Assembly: GCF_014270035.1 (NCBI RefSeq)
Contig: NZ_JACNEP010000003.1
Span: forward strand, 1-64,000
DNA length: 64,000 nt
DNA from: Neptunicella marina
Lineage (GTDB): Bacteria; Pseudomonadota; Gammaproteobacteria; Enterobacterales; Alteromonadaceae
Reading direction: 5' to 3'
Part shown: piece after piece, positions 57,054-64,000 of the stretch
Layout of the letters: every line of letters starts with the position of its first letter
How positions within the stretch are numbered: the stretch's first letter is position 1
Made by a program: the position numbers and the translations under genes
The notes under the pieces: generated by a model
What the model was told of the DNA's origin: nothing
The model's database searches: none
Seen by the model: the letters and a program-made list of their open reading frames with translations, nothing else

Positions 57054-57872
57054 TTACAGATGAATGGTTTCACATAAACCATTTAATCCGTTAATTAATC
57101 GGGGTGTAAACCTGTGTAAGCGGTCAGGATCCACCTGCGCTATTCTTGGCCGAGGTGTTGAAAACATCGGTAACCATTTTTGCCAGAATGCCTGAATATC
57201 ACTGGCATTGGTTTTCTGAGCCGCGATGATTAATTGTGGTTTACGAGTCAGTACTTGCTCCATTGGCACTTCGGGGTAATCGGTAGGTGATGCGGCAAAA
57301 ATATTGGTTGCGCCGCATATATTCAGCAATTTACTGGCCCAGGCATTGGGGCCAACGGTCATAAGTGGGGTTGGCCACATATAGTAAAAAGTTGAAACCG
57401 GTGTTTGCTGGCTGTATCGGTTTTTGATTTGCACAAGCTGTTGTCGAAAATCAGCGGCAAGTGTTTTAGCGCGTCTGGACTGATTGAGTGACTCACCCAA
57501 CGCTTCTATTTCATCAGCGATATCGCCAGGTTTTTGCGGCGATGAATAAAACAGCTTAAAACCCAGCGATTGTAAACGACTTAAATCCTGCGGCTTATTG
57601 CCACCGCGCCAGGCCAGAATAAGATCGGGTTTTAAACGCATAACCGCTTCAAAATTAACGCCCTGAAAACTGGCAACCGATGGCAGCTGTTTTGCTTGTT
57701 CAGGGTAATCACTGTAATCACTCACTGCGACCAGTTTGTCACCACTGTTTAAGGCGAAGGTCAGTTCTGTCAGGTGTGGTGATAAGCTGATAATACGTTG
57801 TGGTTCATTGGCCAGAGCGTTAAAGCTAATAAACAACGAAATACATAAAACCCGGTGAAAATTCCTAGTCAT
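57054..57872 (-). CDS. btuF: Periplasmic vitamin B12-binding protein BtuF
   Basis: 272 residues. A signal peptide (about 1-22) precedes a class III binding-protein fold with PQRIISLSPHLTELTFALNSGDKLVAVSDYSDYPEQ and LKPDLILAWRGGN, as in BtuF. It captures cobalamin for BtuCD. Its start overlaps the cbiB stop by four bases (ATGA). btuC and btuD are not in the window. Confidence 0.9.
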   Translation of the reverse strand: MTRNFHRVLCISLFISFNALANEPQRIISLSPHLTELTFALNSGDKLVAVSDYSDYPEQAKQLPSVASFQGVNFEAVMRLKPDLILAWRGGNKPQDLSRLQSLGFKLFYSSPQKPGDIADEIEALGESLNQSRRAKTLAADFRQQLVQIKNRYSQQTPVSTFYYMWPTPLMTVGPNAWASKLLNICGATNIFAASPTDYPEVPMEQVLTRKPQLIIAAQKTNASDIQAFWQKWLPMFSTPRPRIAQVDPDRLHRFTPRLINGLNGLCETIHL

Positions 57873-58807
57873 AAGGTTTTTCTCAGTGCAAATAATCCAG
57901 CGTAAATAAGTAAGGTGAGTACCAGTAAAATAATCAGCGCCTTATCCATTAACAAACTGGTTTGGCGAATGCTTTCAGCGTCGGCGTAGCGTGCCGGGCC
58001 AAGTTTTTGGTAACGCACTTTTTTACCCGAATACATTACCGGACCACCCAACTGAAACTGCATGGTTCCTGCGACGGCTGCCAGTATAAAAGTGTGACTG
58101 TTTTTTTGGCTTCGCAAAGCAATTGCCCGCCAACCGTTTTTAATATTGTGGGCCAGTAAAATAGCAATACCCAGTAGATGCACTGGTAACCAGCATAGTA
58201 ATTTTTTGAATTGCTGAGTGATGTGACCGAACTGACTGTATTGAGGTAATTTGGTATTCCACGCATACGCCATTTCGATGACAAGACGATAAGCCAGTGC
58301 GCTGAGCCCTCCTGCGATTAAATACCAGAAAATCACCCCCCAATATTGGTAGGCGAAGCGTAAAGTGAGCACTTCACAGCAGGTTTTTGCAATACCAATA
58401 GGAGACAGTAGCTCTGTATCACGTAAGCAATGTGCATCTATCATATTGCGCGCCAGTGCTTTTTTATTGCGACTCAACGCTATGGCAGACTTATTAACCG
58501 CGCGTCTCACATTAGAAAATTCCAGTGCAATAAACAGTAACAGGCCATTAAAAAATAATGGATATTCCGCCAGTTCAATAAATAACCAAATAATAATCAG
58601 GGCGGGAACCAACAGCATTACCATGGCTAATCCACCGGATATACGCTGTTGGGATGCACTGCTTTTGGCTTTATTCACCTTGGCAGACATTTGCGCAGCA
58701 ATCATGCGAATGAGGGATAAGGGATGATACTTAAGCGGCCATACCCACAGCCGCTCCAGCAGTATCACAACCAATAGCACCATTAGCGGTGACAAGTACG
58801 CCAGCAT
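57869..58807 (-). CDS. cbiB: CobD/CbiB family cobalamin biosynthesis membrane protein
   Basis: 312 residues with about six to eight membrane helices. The family core is visible in LSRNKKALARNMIDAHCLRDTELLSPIGIAKTCCEVLTLRFAYQYWGVIFWYLIAGGLSALAYR, which corresponds to the conserved S/R-E and A-T-E-x-x-x-E-N region of CbiB, though here the E-N is altered to E-V. In other bacteria it joins aminopropanol phosphate to cobyric acid. Between mtnN and btuF it marks a B12 salvage unit. Confidence 0.82.
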   Translation of the reverse strand: MLAYLSPLMVLLVVILLERLWVWPLKYHPLSLIRMIAAQMSAKVNKAKSSASQQRISGGLAMVMLLVPALIIIWLFIELAEYPLFFNGLLLFIALEFSNVRRAVNKSAIALSRNKKALARNMIDAHCLRDTELLSPIGIAKTCCEVLTLRFAYQYWGVIFWYLIAGGLSALAYRLVIEMAYAWNTKLPQYSQFGHITQQFKKLLCWLPVHLLGIAILLAHNIKNGWRAIALRSQKNSHTFILAAVAGTMQFQLGGPVMYSGKKVRYQKLGPARYADAESIRQTSLLMDKALIILLVLTLLIYAGLFALRKTL

Positions 58808-58815
58808 CAGACAGA

Positions 58816-59514
58816 TCAGTCTGCCAGAATGTCGATCATATTGATCACCAGCTCGGCAGAATGCTTAGCGGCAATCTCAATGTATTGGTTAAATGACATG
58901 CTTGAAGTTTTACCTGCGATATCCGACAGTGAGCGAATGATCACAAATGGGGTGTCGAGCATATGACAGGTTTGGGCGATAGCGGCACCTTCCATTTCAC
59001 AGGCCGCCATTTGCGGGAATAATTCACGTAAACGAGCAGCCACTTCATCACTGCCAATAAATGAATCACCTGTGCAAATTAAACCACGTTTGCTTTTAAT
59101 GCCTTGCTGTTTTACAGTGGCTTGTTCCGCCGCGACGACTAATCTTTCGTCACTTTGATAAGCCGCCGGCATGCCTGCACATTGTCCTGGCTCGTAACCA
59201 AAATGGGTCAAATCGACATCGTGATGTTTTACTTCGGTACCAATGACTAAGTCACCAATATTTAACTCAGAATCAAATCCACCGGCAGAGCCGGTATTAA
59301 CCACGTAATCAGGTGAGAAGCGGTCAATTAACTCAGCCGTGGCAACCGCAGCAGCGACTTTACCAATGCCACACTTAACCACAACCACCCCAACACCGTG
59401 CAATTTACCGCAGTAAAAGCTCAGGTGAGCCCACTGGATAACTTCCAGTTCACTCAGGCTTTGCTGAAGCAGTTCAACTTCCTGATCCATTGCACCTAAA
59501 ATACCAATTTTCAT
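58816..59514 (-). CDS. mtnN: 5'-methylthioadenosine/S-adenosylhomocysteine nucleosidase
   Basis: 232 residues, standard length. The catalytic residues are in place: Glu12 (GAMDQEVELL), Glu174 region (CEMEGAAIAQTC) and the catalytic Asp in RSLSDIAG. It splits MTA, SAH and 5'-deoxyadenosine, relieving radical-SAM and methyltransferase inhibition and feeding AI-2 synthesis. It is the first gene of the mtnN-cbiB-btuF set; 8 bases separate it from cbiB. Confidence 0.96.
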   Translation of the reverse strand: MKIGILGAMDQEVELLQQSLSELEVIQWAHLSFYCGKLHGVGVVVVKCGIGKVAAAVATAELIDRFSPDYVVNTGSAGGFDSELNIGDLVIGTEVKHHDVDLTHFGYEPGQCAGMPAAYQSDERLVVAAEQATVKQQGIKSKRGLICTGDSFIGSDEVAARLRELFPQMAACEMEGAAIAQTCHMLDTPFVIIRSLSDIAGKTSSMSFNQYIEIAAKHSAELVINMIDILAD

Positions 59515-59775
59515 ATACTTAACCTGTTTTTGACTATGCTGCTCAGTTTACCTTAAAACGATGGGGTGAGCGGATAAAAGATTCGATTTTTGCTTAATAT
59601 GGCGCTTGCTGATTTAATGGCAAAAATGACCAATTAACGAGAATATTCACCATTCTATATGGGTATGATATTTTTAAGTTATTGAAAAATTTATAAAAAA
59701 TAGATGGCATTGAGATTGCTTCTGTCACAGGTATTTTGCACATCGTTTAATTAACGTTATTCGCCGGGAGATAAT

Positions 59776-60417
59776 ATGGACATCAATATCAACGACAGAC
59801 CGATTCAAAAATTACGTGAGGAAGCTATCGACCGGCTGATCATGAATTACAGCCACGAAAAAATTTCGCTGGATGCGTTTGAACGTCGTCTGGATGTCAT
59901 TAATCAGTCTGACCAGCACAGCGTTATTCTGCAACAGGTGGAGGATTTGCCATTAACCGTGGATGAGCAATATACCCAAACCAAAGCGCGTGCGATGCAC
60001 TCTTCGCTTTATGATGATGCAGGAACGGAACACGACAGCATAGTGTCAGTGTTGAGTTCCTGTGAACGCCGGGGAAACTGGGTATTGCCCAGAGTGTTAA
60101 CCCTGTGGTCTGTTATGGCCAGTAATAAACTGGATTTAAGTGATGCCAGTTTTTCCGATAAAACCGTGGAAATTAAGCTTAATAGCATCATGTCGGACGA
60201 CACTATTTATATTCCGCCGGGTGCCAATTTAGTGGTGCGCAGTAAAAATATTTTAAGCAGTCTTAGTTCTGAATACAGTGAAAAACTGGATGTAAATCAA
60301 CCGACTGTGGTGATATCAGGTATTTGTGCATTAAGTAGTGTGAAAATTAAAGTGCGTCGCAGTGCAAAAGAAAAATGGGTCGCATTTGCTGAGCAGATGA
60401 AGCAGTTGTTCAACTAA
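59776..60417 (+). CDS. DUF1707 plus LiaF-like C-terminal domain protein
   Basis: 213 residues. The N terminus (QKLREEAIDRLIMNYSHEKISLDAFERRLDVINQSDQHSVILQQVEDLP) is a DUF1707 helical unit. The C terminus (about 95-200, LSSCERRGNWVLPRVLTLWSVMASNKLDLSDASF) is the beta-helical domain of LiaF/DUF2154 proteins. No membrane helix joins them, unlike LiaF. CGGGAGAT precedes the ATG. In Gram-positives this fold senses envelope stress; here it is probably cytosolic. Single gene. Confidence 0.85.
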   Translation: MDININDRPIQKLREEAIDRLIMNYSHEKISLDAFERRLDVINQSDQHSVILQQVEDLPLTVDEQYTQTKARAMHSSLYDDAGTEHDSIVSVLSSCERRGNWVLPRVLTLWSVMASNKLDLSDASFSDKTVEIKLNSIMSDDTIYIPPGANLVVRSKNILSSLSSEYSEKLDVNQPTVVISGICALSSVKIKVRRSAKEKWVAFAEQMKQLFN

Positions 60418-60423
60418 CAGATA

Positions 60424-60450
60424 AAAAAATGGCAGCTCATTGAGCTGCCA
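60424..60450 (-). terminator. Terminator of the DUF2726 gene
   Basis: TGGCAGCTCA and TGAGCTGCCA form a 10-bp arm pair. On the minus strand the stem runs into ATTTTTTTAT (the plus-strand AAAAAAA), so it terminates the minus-strand gene. The plus-strand direction lacks a T-run. Confidence 0.82.
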
Positions 60451-60474
60451 CAAACTGGAGATTGCAGGAAAATA

Positions 60475-61053
60475 TCAGGCGGCAACCGGACGACGAATAC
60501 CGGTTTTATTATCAGGCGCTTGTCCTAATGTACCTTTAATAATGGGTTCTTTAGGGGTGTTGTAACGTAGTGATGCCAGTTTGCCTTCAATGCACTGGCG
60601 AATTTCCAGCGGTTTGTAGCCGGATTTTACTTTGATACGAATATGCGGAATTTTAGCCGCTTCCAGCGAACTACTTACAAACCAGTCACGTTGTGACTTA
60701 TAACCTTCTTTGCCATTGGGGTGCACTAAATCAATCGCCACTACCGGGCTTAAGTCATTTTTGTCACACAATACAAAATCCAGTTGTTTGGCGCCGGCAC
60801 GTATTAACGCATTACGTGATGTTTTTTTGTCGGTGCCCTGGCGAATGGTGATGACGTCAGCCAGCTTCACGCGGCAGATAATACGGTACTGATTACCGAC
60901 TGCTACATCGAGTAAATTCAGGAAGTTGCGTTCAACCGGCGTGAACAGGTTAGTTTTTTTGCGAAATGGAAACGCCAGACCGGGATCATTAAATTTTAAC
61001 GCCACCACAGCTACCACAATCAATAAAATCAGCAGAACAATTGCCAAATCCAT
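60475..61053 (-). CDS. DUF2726-domain protein, membrane anchored
   Basis: 192 residues starting MDLAIVLLILLIVVAVVALK; GGGTGG precedes this ATG, and a frame from 61074 has no such site. One membrane helix (about 2-20) is followed by a soluble domain (FTPVERNFLNLLDVAVGNQYRIICRVKLADVI, DFVLCDKNDLSPVVAIDLVH) that matches DUF2726, a restriction endonuclease-like or topoisomerase-linked fold. The tail is basic. The function is unknown. Confidence 0.8.
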   Translation of the reverse strand: MDLAIVLLILLIVVAVVALKFNDPGLAFPFRKKTNLFTPVERNFLNLLDVAVGNQYRIICRVKLADVITIRQGTDKKTSRNALIRAGAKQLDFVLCDKNDLSPVVAIDLVHPNGKEGYKSQRDWFVSSSLEAAKIPHIRIKVKSGYKPLEIRQCIEGKLASLRYNTPKEPIIKGTLGQAPDNKTGIRRPVAA

Positions 61054-61174
61054 AATCCACCCTTTAATACACATTAAGTCGGGAAATTGACTTTTAGAAA
61101 ACCAGATGGATTTGATAATGCAAAGAGAGTGCCAGCGAAATGGGACGTTTATAAAAATAAATTAAAAAGGGTAT

Positions 61175-61507
61175 TTAGGCGGTTTTGACCAGTATATCTA
61201 CCTGGGTGCCATTACCATCGACCGACAATACAATAATGGTATTGCCCTGATCAAACTGCATTACGCGGCGCCCTTTAAACATGCTGTCTGAGCCGGGTTT
61301 ACCTAATTGCTTTTGGTAATACTCAGCGGTTTGCTGCATTCCTGCATTAGCGTGGTAAGTCAGGGTTGCCGGTGGAGCGTCATTAAACTGCTGGCAATAA
61401 TTGGCTTGTGGGTACAAAGGCAAATTAAAAAATAAAGTTGGGCATTCGGATTCTGCCACCGCGTTTGCCGCAATAAACAGACTACCTATGGCTAGCAGAT
61501 TTTTCAT
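61175..61507 (-). CDS. Small exported protein, unknown family
   Basis: 110 residues. A signal peptide (MKNLLAIGSLFIAANAVAES) is followed by a short mature protein with two Cys (ECPTLF and ANYCQQF) that could form one disulfide. The remainder has a strand-rich NTIIVLSVDGNGTQVDILVKTA. I do not recognise it. It lies between the DUF2726 gene and a Gfo/Idh gene on the same strand, with gaps of about 100 bases to each. Confidence 0.7.
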   Translation of the reverse strand: MKNLLAIGSLFIAANAVAESECPTLFFNLPLYPQANYCQQFNDAPPATLTYHANAGMQQTAEYYQKQLGKPGSDSMFKGRRVMQFDQGNTIIVLSVDGNGTQVDILVKTA

Positions 61508-61630
61508 TGTTCACCCCTCAATTGACAGAATATAACTATAGAGGGAGTCTGGTGTCGGGGCAATAAACAGCCATGCTGTTACAGGTATTGTAAATGGCGC
61601 ATGGGTATATTTTCAATCTGGCTCAAAGGG

Positions 61631-62716
61631 TTAAATTAACATGCGTTTGCCGCTTTTCGCTGCCTCGAAGATCTTTTCGATAATATGAATATCGCGCATA
61701 CCTTCTTCGCCAGGCACCATAACTTTAGTGTTATTTAAAATGGCTAAGGCATCGTCATCCATTTGCCGCGTTTGTTGCATTCCGGCAAAAGCTGGCCATT
61801 TTTTACCCAGACTGTTCTCCGCTTTTACCCCAGTGTAAGACTGCATCGGTGCGATACGGTACCAGCCTTTGCGGTTGCTCATTTGCAACTGATTAAACCC
61901 TTTTACCACGCTAGTGGCGCATTCCGCCTGTGGTCCGTCGGTAAATTCCAGCGTGAAATAAGTGGTTTCGTCTACTTCCTTGAATATATCCGGGTGGGAT
62001 TTTTCGTGATGTGCGGTTACGGCAACCGGCTCCTGACCGCTGATATAGCGTGCGCCATTTAACGGATAAACGCCCATATCGTACATGGCGCCACCCCCCA
62101 TGGCTTTTTGCATGCGCCAGTAATCAGCCGGCGCGCCATTGCCGGCATAACCTGCTTCGCTAATAAAACGCTGAATATCACCAAAAGGTTTGCTCTGATG
62201 ATAGGCTCTTATCGCCTGAGTGACAGGTTCGTGTTGCATACGATAGCCAATGCATAGTTTTACTTTGTTTTTGTTGCAGGTTTCAATCATGCGCGCACAC
62301 TGGCCAACATCCATTGCCATGGGTTTTTCACACCATACATGTTTACCTGCGTTGGCGGCAGCCAGGCTGTAACGCATATGTAAACCGGTGGGTACCACCA
62401 CGTACACCACATCTATTTCGGGATTATTGGCAATTTGATGCAGGTTGTCGTAACTGTATATGTTGCTGTCTTTGATATCGTATTTTTGTTGCCACCTGGG
62501 AATTTTATGCGGACTGCCAGTCACTATGCCCCTTAGCTCACAATATTTTGTATGCTGTAGTGCTGGCGCAAGCAGGTTTTCGCTGTAATTACCCAGCCCT
62601 AATAAGGCGACGCCGACTTTTTTGTTGGGCTGCGCCAGTGAAAAGCGACTAAAAGCCGAACTTAAGGCAGTGCCAGCAGAAAGTTGAATGAATTGACGTC
62701 GATTAAAACCAGCCAT
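61631..62716 (-). CDS. Tat-exported Gfo/Idh/MocA-type oxidoreductase
   Basis: 361 residues starting MAGFNRRQFIQLSAGTA; a GGAG site lies 6 bases before this ATG, and a longer frame adds four residues. The NRRQF twin-arginine motif followed by AGTALSSAFSRFSLAQ suggests Tat export with a folded cofactor. The Rossmann motif is VALLGLGNYSENLLAPAL, then CEKPMAMDVG, the EKP signature of the family, and the later GGGAMYDMGVYPLNGARYI. It resembles glucose-fructose oxidoreductase; the sugar substrate is unknown. Confidence 0.88.
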   Translation of the reverse strand: MAGFNRRQFIQLSAGTALSSAFSRFSLAQPNKKVGVALLGLGNYSENLLAPALQHTKYCELRGIVTGSPHKIPRWQQKYDIKDSNIYSYDNLHQIANNPEIDVVYVVVPTGLHMRYSLAAANAGKHVWCEKPMAMDVGQCARMIETCNKNKVKLCIGYRMQHEPVTQAIRAYHQSKPFGDIQRFISEAGYAGNGAPADYWRMQKAMGGGAMYDMGVYPLNGARYISGQEPVAVTAHHEKSHPDIFKEVDETTYFTLEFTDGPQAECATSVVKGFNQLQMSNRKGWYRIAPMQSYTGVKAENSLGKKWPAFAGMQQTRQMDDDALAILNNTKVMVPGEEGMRDIHIIEKIFEAAKSGKRMLI

Positions 62717-62916
62717 GTTTTGCTCCATGTCATTTATCTTTCACCTACTTTGGCTGGTTAAAAAATAAACTGCAAATTACTTGGCTGCAACTCATCGTAT
62801 TTCAGCGACATTTGGTCATAAATCATCGCAATTTATTTACATATTGCTGACAGTTATCCTGCTGTTTTCATGGTTTAATTTAGTCAGTCTTAATTGATTC
62901 ATTTTCTGACATTGAT

Positions 62917-64000
62917 ATGAAAAAAACACTGATTAAACCCTTGGTTGTTGCTGTGATCGTGATTGGTGCGATTTACTGGTGGATGCAGTCTTCAGGTACC
63001 ACTGAACAAGCCATTAAATATCACACTCAACCTGTGACCAGAGGCAATATCGAAAGTACCGTGAATACCGCCGGTACCATTTCACCCGTTGTAACGGTTG
63101 ATGTTGGCTCGGAATTATCCGGTCTTATTTCACAGCTAAATGTGGATTTTAACGATGAAGTCACCAGCGGGCAGGTGATCGCTCGTATTGATGACCGTAC
63201 CGTGCAGTCGCGTCTCAAACAAAGCGAAGCTGATTTAGCGTCGGCCAAAGCGTCACTAGCGCAATTACAGGCGGCATTAACCAAAGCTAAAACCGAAGAA
63301 GCATTGGCCGAACGTGAATTTAAACGTACCAAAGAATTACGCGATAAAAACCTGATCAGCGCCTCAGAGCTGGATATTAGTGAAACTCAGTATGAGCTGG
63401 CTAAAGTGAGTATCGATACCGCTAAAGCGGCGATTATTGCTGGCGAAGCAAGGGTGATGCAGTCACAAAGCTCGCTCGAGCAGGTTAAATTAGATTTAGA
63501 TCGTACCTTTATTCGCTCGCCGGTAAATGGCGTTATCATCGATCGCCAGGTGGATAAAGGGCAGGCGGTATCTGCCAGTTTATCTGCGCCTACCTTGTTT
63601 TCTATCGCGCAGGATCTGGTCAAGATGCAAATCGAAGCCGATGTGGATGAAGCTGATATCGGCCGCATTAAACAGGATCAGCCGGTGCGTTTTTCAGTGG
63701 ATGCCTTCCCCAATCGTAAATTTGATGGGGTGGTGTCGCAGGTGCGCAAAGCTGCCACCGTTACTAATAACGTGGTTACTTATAAAGTGATTATCAGTCT
63801 GGAAAACAAAGATTTGTCTTTGTTACCGGGTATGACGGCCAACGTGGATATTATTTTGGGTCAGCGTAATGACGTATTGCGAGTAGCCAATTCGGCATTG
63901 CGTTTTAGCCCGCCAGAGTCTGCAACTAATAACGATGCGCAACAGTCGATGGACGATCGTGCAGCCGAGATGGCCAGGCAATTGGGATTAAATAGCGACC
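62917..64000 (+). CDS. RND/MacA-type membrane-fusion protein (3' end cut by window)
   Basis: At least 361 residues, open at the right edge. An N-terminal membrane anchor (about 6-25) is followed by the first lipoyl half (SELSGLISQLNVDFNDEVTSGQVIARID), a long alpha hairpin with ELDISETQYELAKVSIDTAKAAI, the second half (FIRSPVNGVIIDRQVDKGQAV), and a beta-barrel domain (LLPGMTANVDIILGQRNDVLRV). This is the MacA/HlyD adaptor plan. An ABC or RND partner is likely just beyond the window. No strong ribosome-binding site is visible. Confidence 0.9.
   Translation, partial: MKKTLIKPLVVAVIVIGAIYWWMQSSGTTEQAIKYHTQPVTRGNIESTVNTAGTISPVVTVDVGSELSGLISQLNVDFNDEVTSGQVIARIDDRTVQSRLKQSEADLASAKASLAQLQAALTKAKTEEALAEREFKRTKELRDKNLISASELDISETQYELAKVSIDTAKAAIIAGEARVMQSQSSLEQVKLDLDRTFIRSPVNGVIIDRQVDKGQAVSASLSAPTLFSIAQDLVKMQIEADVDEADIGRIKQDQPVRFSVDAFPNRKFDGVVSQVRKAATVTNNVVTYKVIISLENKDLSLLPGMTANVDIILGQRNDVLRVANSALRFSPPESATNNDAQQSMDDRAAEMARQLGLNSD

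Noticed and set aside
57054-59514. Possible cobalamin riboswitch ahead of mtnN-cbiB-btuF
   Set aside because: The region before mtnN is short and AT-rich and shows no B12-box-like conserved segment.

Overview
The window is a stretch of ordinary bacterial chromosome from a gammaproteobacterium, most likely an alteromonad-like marine genus. The assignment rests on the S10 ribosomal operon with an E. coli-like leader, a second EF-G of the Pseudomonas/Vibrio type, DUF1244, DUF6776, erpA, two PEP-CTERM proteins and many signalling genes. Base composition is moderately AT-rich throughout. I see no rRNA, tRNA, CRISPR array, insertion sequence, integrase or prophage. Both edges cut a gene: a minus-strand start at the left and an RND-type membrane-fusion protein at the right.

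Layout. 1-8300: a YciI-like secreted protein, a Tas-like aldo/keto reductase, a coiled-coil membrane protein, EF-G2 (fusA2), an MscS-type channel and an orphan GAF-GspE/PilB ATPase. 8400-13584: promoter, attenuator-type leader and the complete 11-gene S10 operon rpsJ to rpsQ, closed by a strong terminator. The spc operon (rplN onward), normally next, is absent. 13800-17900: a small exported protein, purU, a chemoreceptor and thpR. 17956-31783: hrpB, an HxlR regulator, mrcB, a DUF1244 gene, S1/P1 nuclease, a class III cyclase, hemL, pyrB, a MATE transporter, hemJ and a ClC protein. 31891-38521: a DUF6776 protein, a diguanylate cyclase, a PEP-CTERM protein, an NTF2-like protein, a MarR/HlyD/DUF2955 efflux operon with two perfect operator palindromes, and erpA. 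38749-48930: a GST-fold protein, a RegBA-like redox two-component pair with a candidate autoregulatory site, a SWEET-like membrane protein, a PLP enzyme followed by a small AAA+ protein with a damaged P-loop, an Lrp regulator, anmK, an M23 peptidase and tyrS. 49090-64000: a TolB/TPR membrane protein, a second PEP-CTERM protein, an ABC exporter pair, a tightly coupled four-gene operon (unknown, DUF2721, GNAT, FAD oxidoreductase), mtnN-cbiB-btuF, a DUF1707/LiaF-like protein, a DUF2726 protein, a Tat-exported Gfo/Idh/MocA oxidoreductase and the partial membrane-fusion protein.

How it fits together. The order thpR, hrpB, mrcB, hemL, clcA, erpA, btuF, mtnN follows the 3.6-4 minute region of E. coli K-12, so the window looks like an ancestral housekeeping backbone opened by blocks of lineage-specific genes. 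The most interesting signals are in those blocks: the SlyA-like operator pair at 35471-35509, the RegA-type inverted repeat at 41139-41159, the degenerate AAA+ protein beside a PLP enzyme with an N-terminal extension, and the isolated S10 operon. I did not find a convincing wholly new multigene system. The PLP/AAA pair and the four-gene operon at 54083-56799 are the best candidates for undescribed functional units.
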